Assembly (NCBI RefSeq): GCF_002007215.1
Contig: NZ_MUHX01000007.1
Location: 49,082 to 113,081, forward strand
DNA from: Pyramidobacter sp. C12-8
GTDB lineage: Bacteria; Synergistota; Synergistia; Synergistales; Dethiosulfovibrionaceae
Direction of reading: 5' to 3'
Length of the DNA: 64,000 nt
Positions 1 through 7,538 of this stretch are shown here, one piece after another. The position numbers and the translations under genes are program-made. Under the pieces are notes generated by a model that did no database searches, was not told where the DNA came from, and saw only the letters and a program-made list of their open reading frames with translations. How positions within the stretch are numbered: the stretch's first letter is position 1; every line of letters starts with the position of its first letter.

Positions 1-554
1 ACGGCGGCTATGAATCGCTGCGCCGCCGCGGCGCCACGATCGACATGGCGCTGGGCGACTTCGACTCGCTGGGCTATGTGCCCGAACACCGCAACGTCGT
101 GCGCTGCAATCCCGTCAAGGACGACACCGACATGGCGCTCGCCGTCAAAGAAGGACTGTCGCGCGGCTACGAGCGCTTCGCGCTGCTGGGGGGGCTTGGC
201 GGTCGGCTGGCGCACACGCTCGCCAACCTGCAGACGCTGATGTACCTTTCGCGCCGCGGCGCGCGCGGCTTTTTGGCCGGAGAAAACGAGACCGCCACGG
301 CGCTGACCGACGGCGAACTGCGCTTCAGCGCCGCGCACCGCGGCTACCTCTCGCTGTTCTGCCTGAGCGAGCCGGCCTGCGGCGTCACGCTGCGGGGCCT
401 CAAATACGAACTGACGGACGCCGTGCTGGAAAGTTCCGTCGCCCTCGGCGTCAGCAACGAATTCACCGGCCGGGAAAGCTCCGTGGCCGTCGCCCGCGGC
501 ACGCTCGTCGCGCTGTGGCAGGACGGCCGTCTGGAAGAAATGCTGCGCGCTTGA
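1..554 (+). CDS. thiN: Thiamine pyrophosphokinase, C-terminal part (5' end outside window)
   Basis: The frame is open from base 3 with no start inside the window, so the gene is cut by the left edge and about 183 residues are visible. TPK motifs are seen: GDFDS near residue 16, KDDTD near residue 38 and GGLGGRLAHTLANL after it. The enzyme transfers pyrophosphate from ATP to thiamine, giving the cofactor TPP in the cytoplasm. It lies just before a TPP riboswitch and thiE-thiD, so salvage and late synthesis genes sit together. The -35 box of the next promoter overlaps its stop codon. An in-frame ATG at 45 is internal to the conserved domain and is not the real start. Confidence 0.9.
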   Translation, partial: GGYESLRRRGATIDMALGDFDSLGYVPEHRNVVRCNPVKDDTDMALAVKEGLSRGYERFALLGGLGGRLAHTLANLQTLMYLSRRGARGFLAGENETATALTDGELRFSAAHRGYLSLFCLSEPACGVTLRGLKYELTDAVLESSVALGVSNEFTGRESSVAVARGTLVALWQDGRLEEMLRA

Positions 555-578
555 CGCGGGCGCCGCAGGGACTATAAT
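551..578 (+). promoter_or_regulatory. Sigma70-type promoter of the TPP riboswitch-thiED transcript
   Basis: TTGACG (551-556) and TATAAT (573-578) are separated by 16 bp. The -35 box overlaps the stop codon of the upstream thiamine pyrophosphokinase gene. Transcription would begin near 585, just before the riboswitch. Confidence 0.75.
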
Positions 579-597
579 TTCAAACGGGAACTCCATC

Positions 598-692
598 ACG
601 CAGGGGAGTCCGCACAGGCGGGCTGAGAGGAGGCCGCTCGGCCTCGACCCTTTGAACCTGATACGGGATCATGCCGGCGAAGGAAGCGCTTT
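598..692 (+). ncRNA. TPP riboswitch (THI element)
   Basis: The stretch shows THI-box signatures in the usual order: GGGGAGTCC, then GGCTGAGAGG, then GACCCTTTGAACCTGAT, then ATGCCGGCGAAGGAAG. The variable P3-like arm is short. The aptamer follows a good promoter and precedes a strong terminator hairpin at 696-743, then thiE. Known function: TPP binding stabilises the aptamer. Here the arrangement implies premature transcription termination when TPP is abundant, lowering thiE-thiD expression. Confidence 0.93.
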
Positions 693-695
693 CTG

Positions 696-743
696 AAAAA
701 TGACGGGGGAGAGCCGGCGCGCCGGTTCTCCCCCGTCATTTTT
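696..743 (+). terminator. Riboswitch expression platform: intrinsic terminator
   Basis: An 18-bp inverted repeat (one G-U pair) occupies 701-738 with a two-base loop and is followed by TTTTT. It directly follows the TPP aptamer and lies 70 bases before thiE, so it is the likely transcriptional off-switch. Confidence 0.88.
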
Positions 744-811
744 CTGCGGCGAGAATCGCCCCCGCGGCGAACGCCCCTGGTGAACACCTCTGATGGAAAG
801 AAGGGAAACTG

Positions 812-1453
812 ATGAACTGCTCAAGAGAATCGCTGCGCCTCTACGCCGTCACCGACCGCCATTGGCTGGGCGCGAAAACGCTGGCGCAGGCGGTGGAAGA
901 AGCGCTGCGCGGCGGCGCCACGATGGTGCAGCTGCGCGAGAAGGATCTGCCCGACGGCCTTTTTCTGGCCGAAGCGCTGGCGATCGGATCCGTCGTGAAA
1001 AGATACAACGTGCCGCTGATCGTCAACGACCGCGTCGAGATCGCGCTGGCCTGCGGCGCCGACGGCGTCCACCTCGGACAGGACGACGCGGATCCGCGCG
1101 CGGCGCGTCTGCGGCTCGGGCCGCGCAAAATCATCGGCGTCTCGGCCCACAGCGTGGCGGAGGCCGTCGCCGCCGAGCGGGACGGCGCCGATTATCTCGG
1201 CTCGGGGGCGTTGTTTCCGACCGGCACCAAGGACAACGCCGCCGCGCTGCCGCTGGACGAGCTGAAACGCATCGCCGCCGCCGTCTCCATTCCCGTCGTG
1301 GGCATCGGCGGCATCACGGCGGACAATCTGCCGCGGCTGAAAGGCACGGGGCTGTGCGGCGCGGCCGTCGTCTCGGCGCTCTTCGCCGCGCCCGACGTCG
1401 AAGCGTCGGCGCGCCGCCTGCGCCGCCTCGCCGACGAAATCTTCGGCGCCTGA
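812..1453 (+). CDS. thiE: Thiamine-phosphate synthase ThiE
   Basis: This 213-residue protein is a normal-length ThiE. It joins HMP-PP and thiazole phosphate into thiamine monophosphate in the cytoplasm. Visible motifs in order are LYAVTDR, QLREKD, IVNDR, GVHLGQDD, a GSGALFPTGTKDNA loop (usually GPxFPTxTK, phosphate and substrate binding) and GIGGIT near residue 165. The ATG at 812 is preceded by AAGGGA. It is the first gene after the TPP riboswitch and is followed 26 bases later by thiD, forming a two-gene operon. Confidence 0.95.
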   Translation: MNCSRESLRLYAVTDRHWLGAKTLAQAVEEALRGGATMVQLREKDLPDGLFLAEALAIGSVVKRYNVPLIVNDRVEIALACGADGVHLGQDDADPRAARLRLGPRKIIGVSAHSVAEAVAAERDGADYLGSGALFPTGTKDNAAALPLDELKRIAAAVSIPVVGIGGITADNLPRLKGTGLCGAAVVSALFAAPDVEASARRLRRLADEIFGA

Positions 1454-1479
1454 AATTTTTCCGCAAAGGAGTCTTTCCG

Positions 1480-2274
1480 ATGATATGCAAAGTCCTCACG
1501 ATCGCCGGTTCCGACTGCTCCGGCGGCGCCGGCGTCCAGGCCGACCTCAAGACCATGGCGGCCCACAAGGTGTACGGTATGAGCGCGATCACGGCGCTGA
1601 CCGCCCAGAACACCACCGGCGTCTTCGGCGTGCTCGAAGCTTCGCCGGAATTCGTGGCGCAGCAGATCGACTGCGTCTTCGACGACATCCGCCCCGACGC
1701 CGTGAAAATCGGCATGGTGTCCAGCGCCGCCATCATCTCGACCATCGCCGCCCGGCTCAAGGCTTTCGGCGCGCGCAACGTCGTCGTCGACCCCGTCATG
1801 GTCGCCACCAGCGGCTCGCGCCTGCTCGACGAAGACGCGACCGGCGCGCTGCGCGGCGAACTGCTGCCATTGGGGACGGTGATCACGCCCAACATCCCCG
1901 AGGCGGAAGCGCTCTGCGGCTTCGCCATCGCCGATCACGGCGACATGGAACGGGCGGCGCGGCGCCTCGCCGCCGGCCTGGGCGGCGCCGTGCTGATCAA
2001 GGGCGGCCATCTGAGCGACTGCGCCGACGACCTGCTCCTCAGCGAAGGACGCCTCGTCTGGCTGAATTCGCCGCGCCTGGACAATCCCAACACGCACGGC
2101 ACAGGCTGCACGCTCTCGTCGGCCATCGCCTGCCATCTCGCCATGGGCCGCGGCGTCGAAGAAAGCGTGCGCCGCGCCAAAGCCTACGTCACCGGCGCGC
2201 TGCGGGCCGGGCTGGATCTCGGGCGCGGCTCGGGGCCGCTCGACCACGCCTGGGCCGTCAGAGAAGCGGACTGA
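1480..2274 (+). CDS. thiD: Hydroxymethylpyrimidine/phosphomethylpyrimidine kinase ThiD
   Basis: This 264-residue ribokinase-fold protein starts at an ATG preceded by AAAGGAG. Motifs are GSDCSGGAGVQADLKT near the N-terminus, DPVMVATSG, TPNIPEAEAL, KGGHL and the anion-hole and catalytic HGTGCTLSSAIA near residue 210. It phosphorylates HMP and HMP-P to HMP-PP, the partner substrate of ThiE. It is the second gene of the riboswitch-controlled operon. Neither thiM nor thiC is nearby, so this locus covers the pyrimidine branch and coupling only. Confidence 0.95.
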   Translation: MICKVLTIAGSDCSGGAGVQADLKTMAAHKVYGMSAITALTAQNTTGVFGVLEASPEFVAQQIDCVFDDIRPDAVKIGMVSSAAIISTIAARLKAFGARNVVVDPVMVATSGSRLLDEDATGALRGELLPLGTVITPNIPEAEALCGFAIADHGDMERAARRLAAGLGGAVLIKGGHLSDCADDLLLSEGRLVWLNSPRLDNPNTHGTGCTLSSAIACHLAMGRGVEESVRRAKAYVTGALRAGLDLGRGSGPLDHAWAVREAD

Positions 2275-2309
2275 ATACTGATTTTCAATGATGGCTTCCC
2301 ATTGAAAAT

Positions 2310-2329
2310 GCGGCGCTTCGGAGCGCCGC
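2310..2329 (+). terminator. GC-rich hairpin after thiD, weak terminator candidate
   Basis: Eight-bp arms GCGGCGCT/AGCGCCGC enclose a TCGG loop. An AT-rich inverted repeat lies just upstream at 2281-2309 (ATTTTCAATG/CATTGAAAAT). No T-run follows the GC-rich stem, so intrinsic termination is uncertain. Confidence 0.35.
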
Positions 2330-2417
2330 CGCGCGCTGCCGGCCGAAACGTTTTTCCGACTCTGCCGGAGTTGAAAACCATTTTTCCCAACTTCGATTCC
2401 TACGCTGAATCGTCACG

Positions 2418-2446
2418 TTGACACCGTGAGACGCCATTGTTATAAT
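2418..2446 (+). promoter_or_regulatory. Consensus sigma70 promoter for the amidohydrolase-permease genes
   Basis: A perfect TTGACA (2418-2423) and a perfect TATAAT (2441-2446) are separated by 17 bp. It lies 90 bases before the amidohydrolase start and implies strong, possibly constitutive expression unless repressed. Confidence 0.85.
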
Positions 2447-2535
2447 TTCGAAAAATCGCATAAAAAAATTTAAATAGCCACAGAACGGCCGTCAAAAGCT
2501 GACGGTATCATACACACAAGACGAGGTGTTTGCGC

Positions 2536-4167
2536 ATGTCGTTATGGATCCGCAACGCGGCGATCGCCACCATGGACCGCGAGAACCCGGCCGCCGATTC
2601 GGCGGTCGTCGTCGGGGATTTCTTCGCGTACGTGGGCAGCGACAGGGGGGCGGAAGCCTATCTGCAGGAGCATCCGCAAAAAGATCTCGAAGTGCTGGAC
2701 TGCGGCGGGGCATTTTTGATGCCCGGCTTCAACGACAGCCACATGCACTTCCTCCATTACGCCAAGTCGAAGCTGGGCGCCGTCGATCTGCGCGGCACGA
2801 AATCCGTCGGCGAAGTGGTCGAGCGCATGAAGAAGGGGCTGGAGAAGTACGACCCGGCCTCGGGGCTGTGGCTGCTCGGCGAGGGCTGGAATCACGACTA
2901 CTTCGCCGACGAGAAGCGCTATCCCGCGGCGGCCGATCTCGACGCCGTGACGACGGAGTACCCGCTGCTGGTCATGCGCACGTGCTTCCACATCGGCGTG
3001 CTCAACTCCAAAGCCATGGAGCTGATCGGGCTCGACAAGGCCGCGGCGGAGAAGATGGGCGATTTCGCCGGCAAAAATCCCGACGGCACGCCCGACGGCG
3101 TCGTCAAGGAACATATCGTCGACAACATCAAGGCCAACCTGCCCGCGCCCGATTTGAAAACGCTGCTGGACATGGTGCTGGCCTGCCAGAAGGATCTGTT
3201 CGCCCGCGGCATCACCAGCATCCAGTCGGACGACTTCAAGTACACGCCCGACGGCTGCGCCTACGAGATGATGCGCCTGCTGCGCGACGCCTCGGAGGAC
3301 GGGCGGCTCAAGGTGCGCTGGGGCGAGCAGGCGCTGCTGCCCACCAAGGCCGAGATCGACGAGTTCTTCGACCGCAAAGGCTGCGACGACAGCTACGGCA
3401 ACCGCAGCTTCAAGATCTCCACGGTCAAGCTGCTCACCGACGGCTCGCTCGGGGCGCGCACGGCCTACATGCGACGGCCCTACGCCGACGATCCTTCGAC
3501 GCGCGGCCTGCCGACCTACACGCAGGAAGAACTCGACGCGCTGGTGCTGAAGGCGCACGAGAACAACATGCCCGTGGCCATGCACGCCATCGGCGACGGC
3601 GCCATGGAGATGGCGCTGAACTCCATCGAGCGCGCCCGCAAGGCGATGCCCTACGTGCACCCGCGCCACGGCGTCGTCCACTGCCAGATCACCGACCGGC
3701 GCCAGGTGGAGCGCTTCAGGGAGCTCGACGCGATCGCCTTTATCCAGCCGATCTTTATCGACTACGACATGCACATCGTTTTCGACCGCGTCGGCAAAGA
3801 GCTGGGAAGCACGTCTTACGCCTGGAAGGATTACATCGAATCGGGCGTGCACGCGCCGTTCGGCACCGACGCGCCGGTGGAAGACTTCAACCCCATGCGC
3901 GGCCTGTACTGCGCCGTCACCAGCCGCGACCTGAACGGCGAGGGGCCGTTTTTGCCGCGGCAGATCCTCAGCCGCGAGCAGGCGCTCTACGGCTACACGG
4001 CGGCGGGCGCCTGGGCGACGCGCGACGAGGACGTGAAGGGCAAGATCAAACCCGGCATGTACGCCGACTTCATCACGGTGGACCGCGACCTGCTGAAATG
4101 CCCGGAACGCGACATCCTCGCCGCCACGGTCACGGCGACGTATATCGGCGGCGAAAAAGTGTTTTAA
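2536..4167 (+). CDS. YtcJ-type metal-dependent amidohydrolase (Amidohydro_3 family)
   Basis: This 543-residue protein has the amidohydrolase superfamily layout: an N-terminal beta-sandwich, then PGFNDSHMH (HxH metal ligands) near residue 70, KLLTDGSLGARTA, HAIGDGAMEMAL, HCQITDRR and FGTDAPVEDFNP with the catalytic Asp. The family hydrolyses C-N bonds of amides, N-formyl or N-acyl compounds; the substrate is unknown. An in-frame TTG lies two codons upstream, but ATG 2536 is placed correctly behind GAGGTG (2523-2528). A permease follows 51 bases later and a paralogue at 5699, suggesting an uptake and hydrolysis module. Confidence 0.85.
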   Translation: MSLWIRNAAIATMDRENPAADSAVVVGDFFAYVGSDRGAEAYLQEHPQKDLEVLDCGGAFLMPGFNDSHMHFLHYAKSKLGAVDLRGTKSVGEVVERMKKGLEKYDPASGLWLLGEGWNHDYFADEKRYPAAADLDAVTTEYPLLVMRTCFHIGVLNSKAMELIGLDKAAAEKMGDFAGKNPDGTPDGVVKEHIVDNIKANLPAPDLKTLLDMVLACQKDLFARGITSIQSDDFKYTPDGCAYEMMRLLRDASEDGRLKVRWGEQALLPTKAEIDEFFDRKGCDDSYGNRSFKISTVKLLTDGSLGARTAYMRRPYADDPSTRGLPTYTQEELDALVLKAHENNMPVAMHAIGDGAMEMALNSIERARKAMPYVHPRHGVVHCQITDRRQVERFRELDAIAFIQPIFIDYDMHIVFDRVGKELGSTSYAWKDYIESGVHAPFGTDAPVEDFNPMRGLYCAVTSRDLNGEGPFLPRQILSREQALYGYTAAGAWATRDEDVKGKIKPGMYADFITVDRDLLKCPERDILAATVTATYIGGEKVF

Positions 4168-4218
4168 GGGGCCGCGCACGCGGATAAAACGACTTTTCTC
4201 AGGGGGGAAAACAAAAAA

Positions 4219-5595
4219 ATGGCGGACAATCAGAATCTCGTTTCTCAGCTCAGTTCCGAAAAGACGGAGTTCAAGCGCGAGATCACGCTGTTCGGCGGCG
4301 TCAGCATCCTCGGCGGCATCATGATCGGCGGCGGCATCTTCTATCTCGGCTCCTACGTTTTGCAGCGGGCCGGCTTCAGCCTCGGGCTGGCGCTGCTGTG
4401 CTGGTTCGTGGGCGGCGTCATTTCGTTGCTGGGCGGCCTGTGCTTCGCCGAACTGGGGGCGATGATCCCCAAGGCCGGCGGCGTCACGGTGTACCTGAAC
4501 ACGGCCTACCACCCGCTGGTCGGCTTCATCAGCGGCTTCAACAGCTGGCTCCTGACCGGCCCCGCTTCGTTGGCCGCGGGCGCGGTGGCGCTGACGGCCA
4601 TGTTCGGCCTCGGCGGCGTGGCGGCGCAGATCGTCGCTTCCGCCATCCTGATCGCCTTCACGGCCTACAACTGCTTCGGCATCAAGCGCGGCTCCGTGCT
4701 GCAGAACGTCACGATGGTCGCCAAGCTGATCCCCATCTTCATCATCATGGGCTCGGCGTTTTTCATGGGCGACGTCTCGCCCGATCTTTCCTTCACGCCC
4801 ATGGACGGGCCGGTTCCGTTTTCCAAGGTGCTGAACATGATCGGCTTCGCCACGCTGGCGACGCTGTGGGCTTACGAGGGCTGGACGAACCTCAACGCCG
4901 TCACCGAGGAGATCAGGGACCCCAAGCGCAACCTGCCGCTGTCGCTGATCATCTCCATCTCCGGCATCGCCGTGCTCTACATGCTGTTCAACTACGCCAT
5001 CTACCGCGTGCTGCCTCTGGCCGAGATCCGCGCCATGATCGAGGCGAAAAAGCTCTATCTGGGCACCGAAGTCGCTCTGCGCCTGCTGGGCGGCGCGGGC
5101 GGCATCCTCGTCACCGTGGGCATGGTCGTCTCCATGCTCGGCTCCATCAACGGCATGGTCATCGCCTTCCCGCGCAACTACTACGCCATGGCCAAGGAAG
5201 GGCATTTCTTCCGCTCGTTCGCCAGGCTTCACCCCGCCTACAAGGTCCCCACCGCGCCGATCCTCTGCCAGTGCGCCATCTCCATCGCCTACATCTGGGT
5301 GCGCAGCCTCGACCAGCTCACCAACCTGGTGGTCTTCGGCTCGATGCTCATCAACGTGCTGATCATCGCCGCCGTGCTGGTGCTGCGCAAAAAGCTGCCC
5401 GACCTCGAGCGTCCCTACAAGGTGTGGGGCGGCGCGTTCACCGTCTGCCTGACGCTGCTGATCAACTTCGGCATGATGGTCAACACGCTGGTCAACGACC
5501 CCGTCACCTGCGTCACCGGGCTTTCCGTCCCCTGCGTGGCGGCCTGCGTTTACTTCTACTTCGGCTACAGGAACAAAAGGGAAGAACAGCGGTAA
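4219..5595 (+). CDS. APC-family amino acid permease
   Basis: This 458-residue integral membrane protein has about twelve hydrophobic segments. The first helix carries GGIMIGGGIFYLGS, the unwound substrate-binding motif of amino acid-polyamine-organocation transporters, and the overall look is SLC7/LAT-like. It probably imports or exchanges an amino acid or amino acid derivative across the inner membrane. The start is preceded by AGGGGGG. It lies between two YtcJ-type amidohydrolases, so the transported compound may be their substrate or product. Its specificity cannot be read from sequence. Confidence 0.88.
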   Translation: MADNQNLVSQLSSEKTEFKREITLFGGVSILGGIMIGGGIFYLGSYVLQRAGFSLGLALLCWFVGGVISLLGGLCFAELGAMIPKAGGVTVYLNTAYHPLVGFISGFNSWLLTGPASLAAGAVALTAMFGLGGVAAQIVASAILIAFTAYNCFGIKRGSVLQNVTMVAKLIPIFIIMGSAFFMGDVSPDLSFTPMDGPVPFSKVLNMIGFATLATLWAYEGWTNLNAVTEEIRDPKRNLPLSLIISISGIAVLYMLFNYAIYRVLPLAEIRAMIEAKKLYLGTEVALRLLGGAGGILVTVGMVVSMLGSINGMVIAFPRNYYAMAKEGHFFRSFARLHPAYKVPTAPILCQCAISIAYIWVRSLDQLTNLVVFGSMLINVLIIAAVLVLRKKLPDLERPYKVWGGAFTVCLTLLINFGMMVNTLVNDPVTCVTGLSVPCVAACVYFYFGYRNKREEQR

Positions 5596-5617
5596 GCTTC
5601 CGCACGGCCGAAAAACC

Positions 5618-5660
5618 GCGCCGCGGAGCAGGGCGGCCCGCCCTGTTCCGCGGCGCTTTT
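5618..5660 (+). terminator. Intrinsic terminator after the APC permease
   Basis: A long GC-rich inverted repeat (5618-5636 with 5638-5656, one G-U pair) is followed by TTTT. It separates the permease from the second amidohydrolase, so the latter is probably expressed partly by read-through or from its own promoter. Confidence 0.65.
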
Positions 5661-5698
5661 GCGACGGAGCGGAACGCTCCATCGGAGGTACGAAAAAA

Positions 5699-7324
5699 AT
5701 GAAAAAATTCGCCCTTGTTAACGGGAAAATCTACGTGGAGCGCGGCCGCTTCGCGCAGGCGCTTTACGCCGAAGACGGCTTGATCCGCCTCGTCGGACGC
5801 GACGACGAGATCGGATCGGCCGCCGGGCGCGGCGTGGAAATATTCGACTGCGAAGGCCGCACGGTGATCCCCGGCCTCAACGACAGCCACATGCACCTGC
5901 TCGGCGTCGGCATGGAGATGTCGCAGCTGCGGCTGAACGGCGCGCGCTCCGTCGGCGAGATCGTCGCGCGCAGCCGGAAGTTCCTCGCCGAGCATCCCGA
6001 TCTGTGCCGCCACGGCGTCGCCGGTATCGGCTGGAACCAGGACCTTTTCGACGAAGGCGAAAAGCGCCTGCCCAACCGCCACGATCTCGACAAAATCTCC
6101 GCCGACGTTCCTATCGTCGTCGAGCGCGTCTGCCGCCATATCGCCGCCGTCAACACCAAAGCCATCGAAATGCTCGGCCTGGGCAAAAATTCGCCCCAGT
6201 ACGAAAACGGCGAGTTCGAGCTGGAAGCCGACGGCTTCCCCAGCGGCGTCTTCAAGGAACAGGCCGTCGTTCACGCCAGCCGGCTGATTCCGCCGCACTC
6301 CGCGGCCGAATACGAGGACATGTTCGTCAAAGCCGCCGATTACGCCGTCGCCCACGGCCTCACCAGCGTGCAGTCGAACGACGCCGGCTTCGTCCCCGTT
6401 CCCGTCGGCGCGCTGCTGGAGATCGTCGCCCGCGCCCACGCCGGCGGCCGCACGGCGCTGCGCTACCGCCATCAGATGACCTTCCGCGGCGTCGGCGACT
6501 TCGAAGACTTTCTGCGCGGCGGCGCGCGCGAAAAATATCACGACCCCGCCGCCCACGTCGAGATCGGGCCGCTCAAGCTCTTCAAGGACGGCTCGCTGGG
6601 CGGCCGCAGCGCCGCCATGAGCCGCGATTACCGCGACGATCCCGGCAACCGCGGCGTGGAAACGCTCTCCAACGAGGAGATGGACCGCTTCTGCCGGGCC
6701 GCCCGCGACGCCGGCGTGCAGGTCATCACCCACGCCATCGGCGACCGGGCCGTCGCCGACACGGTCGCCTGCTACGAGCGCGTCATGGAGGGCGGGAAAA
6801 ACCCGCTGCGCCACATCGTCAACCACTGCCAGATCACCGACCGCCCGCTGCTCGAACGCATCGCCGCGGACCGCCTCTGCGTCGCCTATCAGCCGATCTT
6901 CCTCGACTACGACATGCACATCGCCGAGTCGCGCTGCGGCGCGGAGCTGGCGAGCACGTCCTACGCCTTCGGCACGGCCGCCGCGCTCGGCATACCCGTC
7001 GGCTACGGCACCGACGCGCCGGTCGAGGACTGCAACCCGTTCCCCTGCATCTACTCCGCCGTCACCCGCATGGACCGCCTCGGCCGGCCCGAGGGCGGCT
7101 GGTTCCCGCAGGAGAAAGTCGACGTCGAGACGGCGATCGACGCCTACACGGCCGGCAGCGCCTATCTCGAATTCCACGAACGCGACAAGGGACGCCTCAA
7201 GCCCGGCTTCGTCGCCGACCTGGCCGTGCTCGACCGCGACATCTTCGCCTGCCCGATCGAGCAGATCCGCGAGATCCTGCCCGCGGCGACCGTGATCGGC
7301 GGCGAGATCGTCTACCGCCGCTAG
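5699..7324 (+). CDS. YtcJ-type metal-dependent amidohydrolase, paralogue of the 2536 gene
   Basis: This 541-residue protein shows the same motif series as the gene at 2536: PGLNDSHMHLLG, LKLFKDGSLGGRSA, HAIGDRAVADTV, HCQITDRP, and GTDAPVEDCNPF. The two are clearly paralogues with diverged N-termini. GGAGGT precedes the ATG. The predicted activity is metal-dependent hydrolysis of an amide or related C-N bond in the cytoplasm; the substrate is unknown. A hairpin terminator lies between it and the permease, so regulation may differ from the first paralogue. Confidence 0.85.
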   Translation: MKKFALVNGKIYVERGRFAQALYAEDGLIRLVGRDDEIGSAAGRGVEIFDCEGRTVIPGLNDSHMHLLGVGMEMSQLRLNGARSVGEIVARSRKFLAEHPDLCRHGVAGIGWNQDLFDEGEKRLPNRHDLDKISADVPIVVERVCRHIAAVNTKAIEMLGLGKNSPQYENGEFELEADGFPSGVFKEQAVVHASRLIPPHSAAEYEDMFVKAADYAVAHGLTSVQSNDAGFVPVPVGALLEIVARAHAGGRTALRYRHQMTFRGVGDFEDFLRGGAREKYHDPAAHVEIGPLKLFKDGSLGGRSAAMSRDYRDDPGNRGVETLSNEEMDRFCRAARDAGVQVITHAIGDRAVADTVACYERVMEGGKNPLRHIVNHCQITDRPLLERIAADRLCVAYQPIFLDYDMHIAESRCGAELASTSYAFGTAAALGIPVGYGTDAPVEDCNPFPCIYSAVTRMDRLGRPEGGWFPQEKVDVETAIDAYTAGSAYLEFHERDKGRLKPGFVADLAVLDRDIFACPIEQIREILPAATVIGGEIVYRR

Positions 7325-7345
7325 AGCCGCGTTTTTCCGGAACGG

Positions 7346-7372
7346 GACGCCGGAAGCGCGGCGTCTCCTTTT
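7346..7372 (+). terminator. Probable terminator after the second amidohydrolase
   Basis: GACGCCG/CGGCGTC arms with a six-base loop are followed by TCCTTTTCC, starting 22 bases after the stop codon. Confidence 0.5.
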
Positions 7373-7389
7373 CCGCGGGCGAAAGAAAA

Positions 7390-7405
7390 TGTTCCACGTG
7401 GAACA
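7390..7405. promoter_or_regulatory. parS: parS site 1 (ParB/Spo0J binding palindrome)
   Basis: TGTTCCACGTGGAACA is a perfect 16-bp palindrome and fits the bacterial parS consensus TGTTNCACGTGNAACA. It lies in an intergenic region between convergent genes, next to terminators. ParB spreads from such sites to organise chromosome segregation. Confidence 0.88.
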
Positions 7406-7488
7406 TCCGCTCATGAAACGTTGAAAAAACCGCGACCGGCACGCATCGAAAAAAACACGTTCCGGCGCGGCAGTCATAAAACAAACGG

Positions 7489-7527
7489 AAAGGCGCGGAC
7501 CGAGAGACGAATCCAGTCCGCGCCTTT
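7489..7527 (-). terminator. Terminator of the YadA-like adhesin gene
   Basis: AAAGGCGCGGAC and GTCCGCGCCTTT form a perfect 12-bp inverted repeat. On the minus strand it is followed by a T-rich tract. It lies 12 bases beyond the adhesin stop codon. Confidence 0.7.
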
Positions 7528-7538
7528 CATACGATTTC

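Noticed and set aside
2272..2330. A further decayed copy of the dispersed element after thiD
   Set aside because: AATACTGATTTTC resembles one end of copy B, but the rest does not align and the hairpins there are unrelated in sequence.
2542..5682. A 1046-codon open frame on the minus strand
   Set aside because: It is antisense to two clear plus-strand genes (amidohydrolase and APC permease), with low-complexity His/Asp/Arg-rich translation typical of a GC-rich shadow frame.
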